From Alphaproteobacteria bacterium (GTDB lineage Bacteria > Pseudomonadota > Alphaproteobacteria > Reyranellales > Reyranellaceae): a stretch of DNA of 6,543 nt. Position 1 is the stretch's first letter; the number at the start of each line of letters is the position of its first letter. The notes beneath the pieces were generated by a model that searched no databases, was not told the DNA's origin, and worked only from the letters and a program-made list of their open reading frames with translations. A program made the translations under genes and the position numbers. The stretch is taken from contig VBAF01000196.1 of the NCBI GenBank assembly GCA_005884705.1, positions 1 through 6,543 of the forward strand, in the 5' to 3' direction. This document shows, one piece after another, positions 1-5,091 of the stretch.

Positions 1-1190
1 TAGAGATAACCATCCTCGTCCTGATAGCCCATATCGCCGACCGTCACGAGGTCGCCGAGCGCAATCTCGCGCCGCTTGGCGTCGTCGTTGTTGTAGGTGA
101 AGTCGTTGTAGAGCGGCCCGCGCAGATAGATCTCGCCGATCTCGCCCTGTTTCACGTCGCTTCCCTGCTCGTCGACGATCCGCATGGTGGCGCCGGCGAC
201 CACGCGGCCGACCGTGCCGGGCCTGCTCAGCGCCTCGGCCGAATCGTGCCAGACCACGATGCCGGTCTCGGTGGCGCCGTAATATTCGGTGATCACCGGT
301 CCCCACCAGTCGATGATCTGGCGCTTGACCGCCGGTGCGCAGGGCGCGGCGCCATGAGTGATCCAGCGCAGCGAGGAGAGATCGTACTTCTGCTTTACCG
401 CGTCGGGCAGCCGCAGCAGCCGCACGAACATGGTCGGCACGATGTGCATGTGCGTGACCCGATGCTTGTCGATCAGCCGCAGCATCTCCTCGGCCTCGAA
501 GCGCGCCTGCAGCACCATCGCGAGACCGAGCCGCGCGCTCTGCATCGCGTAGGCCGCCGGCGCGGAGTGATACATCGGGCCGTTCATCAGCACCACGATC
601 GAGGGGTCGTTCGCGAGGCCCCAGTGCTTGCCGATCTCCGCCACCGCGCCGGCCTGCTGCTCGGGCGTGGCCGGCTGGCGCTTGACGCCCTTGGGCCGGC
701 CGGTCGTGCCGGAGGTGTAGATCATGCTGCCGCGCGACGGCTTGGGCGGCTCGGTGTTGGGCGCGCTGCCGGCCACGAAATCATCCCACGTCTCGACGCC
801 GGGCGACGGCGCGCGCTTGTCCGACGGCACGCCGTAGGCGTGGCCGATCTCGGTTGGTGTCGGCACGACCCGCACCGCCGTGCCCGCCGGGATGCCGGCC
901 GCGACCTGGGGCAGCAGATCGGCATGGATGACCAGCGCCTTGGCGCGGCAGTCGGCGAGGATGTAGCCCGCCTCGTCCGCCGTGAAATGCCAATTGATCG
1001 GCACCGCATAGGCGCCGAGCTGGCCCGCCGCCATGTTGACCTCGAAGCTCTCGAAGTCGTTGCGCAGCATCAGCGCCACGCTGTCGTCCTCGCCGATGCC
1101 GAGCCGCGCGAAGCCGCCGGCCGCGCGCGCGGCGTTGGCCTGGATGTCGGCCCAGCTCCGGAAGCGCTCGCCCGAGGTGACGCCGGTCAT
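1..1190 (-). CDS. Acyl-CoA synthetase (AMP-forming, ANL superfamily), 3' end cut by window
   Basis: This enzyme activates a carboxylic acid with ATP to an acyl-AMP and then to an acyl-CoA thioester, in the cytoplasm. 396 complete codons are visible. The phosphate-binding loop YTSGTTGRPKG is at residues 158-168, the adenine/substrate motif EYYGATE at 302-308, and the ribose-binding GDMGYQDEDGY around 385-395, where D386 is the expected ATP-ribose aspartate. Full-length relatives run to roughly 510-550 residues, so the C-terminal lid with the catalytic lysine lies beyond base 1; this is the window edge, not a truncation. The ATG (1190-1188) overlaps the tetR stop as ATGA and has AAAGG six bases upstream, which implies coupling to the regulator. 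The general look, including the GVKR after the P-loop and DWWGPVITEYYG, resembles fatty-acid or bile-acid-type ligases. The substrate cannot be read from sequence: a short-, medium- or long-chain or aromatic acid are all possible. Family assignment is firm. Confidence 0.93.
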   Translation of the reverse strand, partial: MTGVTSGERFRSWADIQANAARAAGGFARLGIGEDDSVALMLRNDFESFEVNMAAGQLGAYAVPINWHFTADEAGYILADCRAKALVIHADLLPQVAAGIPAGTAVRVVPTPTEIGHAYGVPSDKRAPSPGVETWDDFVAGSAPNTEPPKPSRGSMIYTSGTTGRPKGVKRQPATPEQQAGAVAEIGKHWGLANDPSIVVLMNGPMYHSAPAAYAMQSARLGLAMVLQARFEAEEMLRLIDKHRVTHMHIVPTMFVRLLRLPDAVKQKYDLSSLRWITHGAAPCAPAVKRQIIDWWGPVITEYYGATETGIVVWHDSAEALSRPGTVGRVVAGATMRIVDEQGSDVKQGEIGEIYLRGPLYNDFTYNNDDAKRREIALGDLVTVGDMGYQDEDGYL

Positions 1191-1783
1191 TTCCTGCCTT
1201 TCGATCCCTTCAGGAGCGTCGTTCCGAGGAACGTCGCCAGTTTCCTGTAGTCTGGTCCGTGCGCCAGCATGCCCGACTGGTGCAGCATGACAATGCCGTG
1301 CAGAGCCGCCCATTGGGCATAGCCGAATAGCGCGGGATCGGCGTCGATGGTGCCCGCCTTGGCCATCTCCTCGGCGCCGCGGGTGATGAAGCGGGCGGCG
1401 CGCTCGGCGGCGGTGTGCAGCTCGGCGTGCGACTCGTCGATCGGCGCGTCGATGTCGAACATGATGCGATAGGCGTGCGGGTTCTTGAGCGCGAAGGCGA
1501 TATAGGCCTCGGCAGTGCGCCGGCCGCGGCCTTCGGCGGGTCCCTTGGCGGCGGACTCGAGCGCGTCGGCGAACCGGGCGAAAGCCTGGGCCCGCACCGT
1601 GGCGAGGATATCGGCCTTGTCCTTGAAGTAGCGGTAAGGCGTCTTGGGGCTGCAGCCCAGCGCCTCGGCGAGCTGGCGCATGGTGACGCCCTCGTAGCCG
1701 TGGCGGGCGAACCGCTCGGTCGCGACCTTGCACAACTCGTTGCGAAAGTCGGCGATGTCCTGTTCAGTGAGATAGCGGGGCAT
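1187..1783 (-). CDS. TetR/AcrR-family regulator with WHG-type C-terminal domain
   Basis: This is a DNA-binding repressor-type regulator of 198 residues. The N-terminal helix-turn-helix spans about residues 10-56, with the typical GVTMRQLAEALG, the turn CSPKTPYRYF and then KDKADIL. The C-terminal ligand domain starts with YIAFALKNPHAYRIMFD and contains AQWAALHGIVML, the Trp-x3-His-Gly pattern of the WHG group. I chose the ATG at 1783-1781 (MPRYLTEQ). An in-frame ATG at 1876 would add 31 residues without TetR homology, run into the upstream gene and place the operator inside the coding sequence. No clear Shine-Dalgarno precedes 1783, and the likely transcription start is only a few bases away, so the message may be nearly leaderless. 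The stop overlaps the start of the acyl-CoA ligase. Family practice and the palindrome immediately upstream suggest self-regulation plus control of the ligase, with an acyl-CoA or its acid as a plausible inducer; both points are inference. Confidence 0.93.
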   Translation of the reverse strand: MPRYLTEQDIADFRNELCKVATERFARHGYEGVTMRQLAEALGCSPKTPYRYFKDKADILATVRAQAFARFADALESAAKGPAEGRGRRTAEAYIAFALKNPHAYRIMFDIDAPIDESHAELHTAAERAARFITRGAEEMAKAGTIDADPALFGYAQWAALHGIVMLHQSGMLAHGPDYRKLATFLGTTLLKGSKGRK

Positions 1784-1786
1784 GAT

Positions 1787-1809
1787 TTCGATACACAGTG
1801 TGTATGGAA
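1787..1809. promoter_or_regulatory. Probable operator of the TetR regulator (23-base palindrome)
   Basis: The bases read TTCGATACACA, a central G at 1798, then TGTGTATGGAA. The inner 7-base arms ATACACA/TGTGTAT are perfect, one G/G mismatch follows at 1790/1806, and three more pairs match, giving 10 of 11 pairs. Size, symmetry and position, 3 bases before the tetR start codon, fit a TetR-family dimer site used for autorepression. No binding is demonstrated by sequence alone. Confidence 0.72.
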
Positions 1810-1825
1810 GAATGGCGAACGTCAA
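1797..1825 (-). promoter_or_regulatory. Putative tetR promoter overlapping the operator
   Basis: On the minus strand TTGACG (1825-1820) is a near-consensus -35 box that overlaps the stop codon of the upstream membrane-protein gene. A -10 is less clear: CACACT (1802-1797) at 17-base spacing or TACACA (1804-1799) at 15. Either lies inside the palindrome, so a bound repressor would block polymerase. The expected start of transcription near 1790 leaves a leader of about 7 bases. Confidence 0.45.
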
Positions 1826-2187
1826 TCGCCCTTCGGACTGCGGAAGCCGACAAACATGTAGGCAATGATCGCCCACGCCGGGATGATGATGTAGTGCGCA
1901 GGTTCGAGTGCGATGAGCGTCTTCAAATCATTCGTGGAAAAAAGCAGCGCAACTATGAGCAGCACCGCAACCCCCTCCATGACCTTCCGCGTCGTCGTCG
2001 CCGCGACCTGACCGAGCATTCTCTTCTTGGCCGACCGGTAGGCCAAGGCGCCCAAGATGATGATCGGAGCGCTGATGATGAGATCCCCCGCTCCGGTACC
2101 GTGGCCGCGATAGGCTGAAGCAAATCCACCCAGCACGGCGAGCGTTCCGATCGCCAAGGCGAGCGACGAACCCAGGTGCTTCAGCAC
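1822..2187 (-). CDS. Small four-helix membrane protein of unknown function
   Basis: I do not recognise this 121-residue protein. It has four hydrophobic stretches, at about residues 8-26, 34-50, 70-85 and 98-115. The positively charged loop RSAKKR (51-56) lies between segments 2 and 3 and a short FRSPKGD forms the tail, which predicts both termini in the cytoplasm. No catalytic motif or cofactor site is visible. The start is a GTG (2187-2185) three bases after the dehydrogenase stop, with GGAG-like sequence inside the end of that gene, so it is probably co-transcribed and coupled. Its base composition is visibly less GC-rich than the genes on either side, and its codons are less biased toward G/C in the third position, which hints at a younger or less expressed gene. 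It could be a DUF-type inner-membrane protein; a link to acyl-CoA metabolism is suggested only by position. Confidence 0.7.
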   Translation of the reverse strand: MLKHLGSSLALAIGTLAVLGGFASAYRGHGTGAGDLIISAPIIILGALAYRSAKKRMLGQVAATTTRKVMEGVAVLLIVALLFSTNDLKTLIALEPAHYIIIPAWAIIAYMFVGFRSPKGD

Positions 2188-2190
2188 GAT

Positions 2191-3363
2191 CTACGCCGTC
2201 TCCGCGAACAGCTCGCGGCCGATCAGCATGCGGCGGATCTCGCTGGTGCCGGCGCCGATCTCGTAGAGCTTGGCATCGCGCAGCAGACGCCCCGTCGGAT
2301 AGTCGTTGATGTAGCCGTTACCGCCCAGCAGCTGGATCGCGTCGAGCGCCACCAGGGTCGCTTTCTCGGCGGCGTAGAGGATCGCGCCGGCCGAATCCTT
2401 GCGCGTGGTCTGGCCGCGGTCGCAGGCCTTGGCCACGGCATACACATAGGCCTTGCAGGCGTTCATGGTGGTGTACATGTCGGCGAGCTTGCCCTGGACG
2501 AGCTGGAACTCGCCGATCGCCTGGCCGAACTGCTTCCGCTCATGGACATAGGGCACCACGATGTCCATCGCCGACTGCATGATGCCGAGCGGCCCGGCCG
2601 CCAGCACGGCGCGCTCGTAGTCGAGTCCGCTCATCAGGATATTGACGCCCTTGCCGACCTGGCCCAGCACGTTCTCCTCGGGAATCTCGCAATCCTCGAA
2701 CACCAGCTCGCCGGTCGAGGAGCCGCGCATGCCCATCTTGTCGAGCTTCTGCGCCACCTTGAAGCCCTTGGCGTCGGTCGGGACGATGAAGGTGGTGATG
2801 CCGCGCGCGCCGGCGGCGGGATCGGTCTTGGCATAGACCACGACCACCTGCGCGTCGGGGCTGTTGGTGATCCACATCTTGGTGCCGTTCAGCACGTAGC
2901 GGTCGCCCTTCTTCTCGGCGCGCAGCTTCATCGAGACGACGTCGGAGCCCGCACCTGACTCGCTCATCGCCAGGCTGCCGACATGCTCGCCCGACAGCAG
3001 CTTGGGCAGGAAGCGTCGCTTCTGGTCGTCGTTGCCGTTGCGCCGGATCTGGTTGACGCAGAGGTTGGAGTGTGCGCCGTAGCTCAGGCCGACTGCGGCG
3101 GAGGCGCGGGACAGCTCCTCGACGGCGATGACATGCTCGAGATAGCCCAGGCCCGAGCCGCCATACTCCTCCTCCACGGTGATGCCGTGCAGGCCGAGCT
3201 CGCCCATCTTGGGCCACAGCTCGCGCGGAAAGCGGTCGGTCTTGTCGATCTCCGCGGCGATCGGCGCCACTTGGTCCGCCGAGAAGCGCTGGATCTGCTC
3301 GCGCAGCGCGTCGGCGGTCTCGCCGAGGCCGAAGTCGAAGGGCGGCATGGCGTTGGGGATCAT
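2191..3363 (-). CDS. ivd: Isovaleryl-CoA dehydrogenase (FAD-dependent)
   Basis: The enzyme oxidises isovaleryl-CoA to 3-methylcrotonyl-CoA in leucine catabolism, passing electrons from FAD to electron-transfer flavoprotein. The 390 residues cover a complete acyl-CoA dehydrogenase. It has an N-terminal helical domain, the signature [11 protein letters not shown] (132-142), WITN (164-167) in the beta domain, and the C-terminal [17 protein letters not shown] (347-363). Substrate class is supported by the location of the base. Most family members carry the catalytic Glu in a YEGT motif near the C-terminus, but here that position is Ala (GAGTSE, A371). Instead a Glu sits in [14 protein letters not shown] (E250), the isovaleryl-CoA dehydrogenase arrangement known from the human enzyme. 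Long stretches such as [14 protein letters not shown] also match that subfamily. The ATG at 3363 has GAGG nine bases upstream; M6 is an alternative start. The next gene follows after 3 bases. The usual methylcrotonyl-CoA carboxylase genes are not directly downstream. Confidence 0.95.
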   Translation of the reverse strand: MIPNAMPPFDFGLGETADALREQIQRFSADQVAPIAAEIDKTDRFPRELWPKMGELGLHGITVEEEYGGSGLGYLEHVIAVEELSRASAAVGLSYGAHSNLCVNQIRRNGNDDQKRRFLPKLLSGEHVGSLAMSESGAGSDVVSMKLRAEKKGDRYVLNGTKMWITNSPDAQVVVVYAKTDPAAGARGITTFIVPTDAKGFKVAQKLDKMGMRGSSTGELVFEDCEIPEENVLGQVGKGVNILMSGLDYERAVLAAGPLGIMQSAMDIVVPYVHERKQFGQAIGEFQLVQGKLADMYTTMNACKAYVYAVAKACDRGQTTRKDSAGAILYAAEKATLVALDAIQLLGGNGYINDYPTGRLLRDAKLYEIGAGTSEIRRMLIGRELFAETA

Positions 3364-3465
3364 GTCTTCTTGCCTCTGATGGTCGGGCGCTGCGGCTCCC
3401 TGCCGCGACGATAGCCGCCGGGCACGCAGGCGTCACGCAACGGCGGACGAGGCCGCGCCGTCGCG

Positions 3466-3477
3466 CGAGGCGCCTCG
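3466..3477. repeat. Perfect 12-base palindrome
   Basis: CGAGGCGCCTCG reads the same on both strands and is followed on the plus strand by ACTTTT. It lies about 100 bases before the ivd start and could be a regulator site. In a GC-rich genome a palindrome this size made of G and C is not rare, so the weight is low. Confidence 0.3.
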
Positions 3478-3520
3478 ACTTTTCCACAGGCTGGCCCGCG
3501 CCGCAGCGCGCGCCGACCTC

Positions 3521-3589
3521 ATTATGGGCAATGGCTCGCGATTTTAGGCCCGAAAATGTGGGGTCCGAAGGCGGGCCAATGCCCATAAT
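3521..3589. repeat. Long inverted repeat (19-base arms, 31-base centre)
   Basis: The left arm ATTATGGGCAATGGCTCGC (3521-3539) and the reverse complement of the right arm, ATTATGGGCATTGGCCCGC (3571-3589), agree at 17 of 19 positions. The outer ten bases are identical. Read as plus-strand RNA, one difference is an A/A mismatch and the other a U/G wobble; read as minus-strand RNA they are U/U and C/A. The centre holds a smaller imperfect palindrome, ATTTT-AGGCCCG-AAAAT (3541-3556). The element is AT-richer than its surroundings. It could be a structured RNA element, a double regulator site, or a short dispersed repeat. There is no T-run after it in either direction, so it is not a classical terminator. 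Confidence 0.7.
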
Positions 3590-3673
3590 AGGGTTGCGAG
3601 CGCGATCGTGCGTATGCTGTCGCGATGATGAGCGCGATATCCCTCTTCTGGTCGACCTGCGCCGCGTACGTCG

Positions 3674-3721
3674 CCGTTTTGAGTCGCCTCGGCAAAAACC
3701 GCGAAAACGGTCGAAAACGGT
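3674..3721. repeat. Duplicated 10-mer with inverted partner just after mgtE
   Basis: CGAAAACGGT occurs twice head to tail (3702-3711 and 3712-3721), and a related CAAAAACCG lies at 3693-3701. CCGTTTT at 3674-3680 is the reverse complement of AAAACGG in each copy, so a 7-base-pair hairpin could form in the mgtE 3' untranslated region. No T-tract follows on the minus strand, so this could be a factor-dependent stop or RNA-stability element at most. Confidence 0.45.
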
Positions 3722-3729
3722 CGCGCGTC

Positions 3730-5091
3730 CTAGAGCAGGAACAGCGTCGCCAGGCCGAGGAAGGCGAGGAAGCCGATCACGTCGGTCACCGTCGTCAGGA
3801 ACACCGTCGAGGACACCGCGGGATCGACGCCGAACTTCTGCAGGCCGATCGGGATCAGCGTGCCGGCGAGCGCCGCGGCGACGAGATTGCAGATCATCGC
3901 CGCGCCGATCACCGCGCCGAGCCGCCAGTCGTGGTACCACAGCACCACCGCCGCCCCCATCAGCAGGGCGAAGATCATGCCGTTGAGGCCGCCGACCGCG
4001 ATCTCCTTGACGATGAAGCGCAGCGCATTGGCCGGCGTCAGCTCGCCCATCGCCAGCGCGCGCACCGCCACGGTGACGGTCTGCGTGCCGGCGTTGCCGC
4101 CCATCGAGGCGACGATCGGCATCAGCACGGCGAGCGCCACGATCTTCTCGATCGCACCCTCGAACTGTCCGATCACCAGCGAGGCGATCACCGCGGTGAG
4201 CAGGTTCACCGCCAGCCATACGCCGCGCAGCCGCACCGTGCGCACGGTGTTGGCATGCATGTCGTCGTGGCCGACGCCGCCCATCTTGAGCAGATCCTCC
4301 TCGGCCTCCTCGTCGATCACGTCGACCACGTCGTCGACCATGATCACGCCGAGCAGGCGGCCCTTGTCGTCGACCACCGGGCAGGACACCAGGTTCTGGT
4401 CGCGGAACAGGTGCGCCACCTCGGCCTGGTCGGCGGTCGCCGGCACCGACGGGATGTCGGGATCGACCAGCTCGGTGATCGGCACCGGCCGCTTGGTGCG
4501 CAGCATGCGGCCGAGCGGCACCGAGCCCTTGAGCCGGCCGCTGCCGTCGACCACGAACAGGTCGTAGACGTCCTCGGGCAGGTCGCCGGCCTCGCGGCAG
4601 TAGTCGATCACCTGGCCGACGGTCCAGCTCTGCGGCACCCTGACCAGCGAGCGCTGCATCATGCGGCCGGCGCTGTCCTCGGGATAGGCGAGCGCCTTCT
4701 CGATCTCGGCGCGCTCGTCGGGGGTCAGCTCGGCCAGGATCTCGCGCCGCTCCGCTTCCGGCAGGTCCTCGAGCAGGCTCGCCGCGTCGTCGGTCTCGAG
4801 CTCGCGCGCGGCGGCGGCGATGTCCTTGCTGTCGAGCTGGTCGAGGACGTCGTCGCGCACCTCGTCGTCGAGCTCGGTCAGCACCTCGGGATCGAGGTCG
4901 CGCTTGAGCAGACCGACCAGCGCGTCGCGCTGCGGCTCGGAGACCTGCTCGAGCACGGCGGCCTGGCCGACCGCGCTCAGCTCCTCCAGCAGCTGCTTGG
5001 CCTCGGCATTGCGGCCCTCGGCGAGCGCGTCCTCGACGCGCCGGACCCGCTCCGGCGTCACCTCGTCCAGCGCTTCGCCGTCGGCGCTCAT
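3730..5091 (-). CDS. mgtE: MgtE-type magnesium channel/transporter
   Basis: This inner-membrane Mg2+ channel has 453 residues, the full family length. Domains in order: the acidic helical MgtE N domain (about 15-140), CBS domain 1 (about 144-198), CBS domain 2 (about 212-262), an acidic plug-helix region EEAEEDLLKMGG (261-272), and five membrane segments (about 288-310, 316-345, 360-385, 388-415, 427-452). The pore signature PIVASMGGNAGTQ is at 325-337, and TTVTDVIGF (433-441) carries D437, equivalent by motif to the pore aspartate of Thermus MgtE. In this family Mg2+ bound between the N, CBS and plug parts closes the channel when cytosolic Mg2+ is high; the many acidic residues here fit that. 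The ATG overlaps the maeB stop (ATGA) and has GAGG seven bases upstream inside maeB, so expression is probably tied to maeB. No Mg2+ riboswitch can lie immediately upstream, as that stretch is coding. Confidence 0.96.
   Translation of the reverse strand: MSADGEALDEVTPERVRRVEDALAEGRNAEAKQLLEELSAVGQAAVLEQVSEPQRDALVGLLKRDLDPEVLTELDDEVRDDVLDQLDSKDIAAAARELETDDAASLLEDLPEAERREILAELTPDERAEIEKALAYPEDSAGRMMQRSLVRVPQSWTVGQVIDYCREAGDLPEDVYDLFVVDGSGRLKGSVPLGRMLRTKRPVPITELVDPDIPSVPATADQAEVAHLFRDQNLVSCPVVDDKGRLLGVIMVDDVVDVIDEEAEEDLLKMGGVGHDDMHANTVRTVRLRGVWLAVNLLTAVIASLVIGQFEGAIEKIVALAVLMPIVASMGGNAGTQTVTVAVRALAMGELTPANALRFIVKEIAVGGLNGMIFALLMGAAVVLWYHDWRLGAVIGAAMICNLVAAALAGTLIPIGLQKFGVDPAVSSTVFLTTVTDVIGFLAFLGLATLFLL

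Larger units (their letters stand above)
3364..3729. other. Intergenic region between mgtE and ivd
   Basis: I see no convincing gene in these 366 bases. Open frames that cross it are continuations of out-of-frame shadows of the flanking genes. It contains, from the mgtE side, a duplicated 10-mer, a long inverted repeat with an AT-rich centre, a TTTTCCACA (3480-3488) that fits the loose DnaA-box pattern, and a perfect 12-base palindrome. The ivd promoter should lie here. A possible weak one on the minus strand is GTGACG with CTATCG 16 bases on, about 3435-3409, but it is far from consensus. No hairpin followed by a T-run marks a standard terminator for mgtE on the minus strand. Confidence 0.6.

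Noticed and set aside
246..1250. A 334-codon plus-strand open frame opposite the acyl-CoA ligase
   Set aside because: The sequence is low-complexity Arg/His/Ala/Gly-rich, and the opposite strand carries all the ligase motifs in order.
1784..1876. Upstream ATG extending tetR by 31 residues
   Set aside because: The extension has no TetR homology, overlaps the membrane-protein gene, and would put the operator and promoter inside the coding sequence.
3438..3524. Short minus-strand frame starting at ATGAGGTCG inside the inverted repeat (29 codons)
   Set aside because: It has no ribosome binding site, an Arg/Ala-rich product and no sign of selection; chance explains it.
3521..3526. CATAAT on the minus strand as the -10 of an ivd promoter
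   Set aside because: The hexamer resembles a -10, but the bases 16-18 upstream (around 3544-3550) show nothing like a -35, and the position lies within the repeat arm.
3521..3589. Inverted repeat as an intrinsic terminator of mgtE
   Set aside because: No T-run follows the stem on the minus strand, and the element lies about 140 bases beyond the mgtE stop.
2540..4219. A 559-codon minus-strand open frame spanning ivd, the gap and the end of mgtE
   Set aside because: The product is an Arg/Gly/Ala-rich frame-shifted reading of ivd and mgtE with no domain; long stop-free frames are expected at this GC content.
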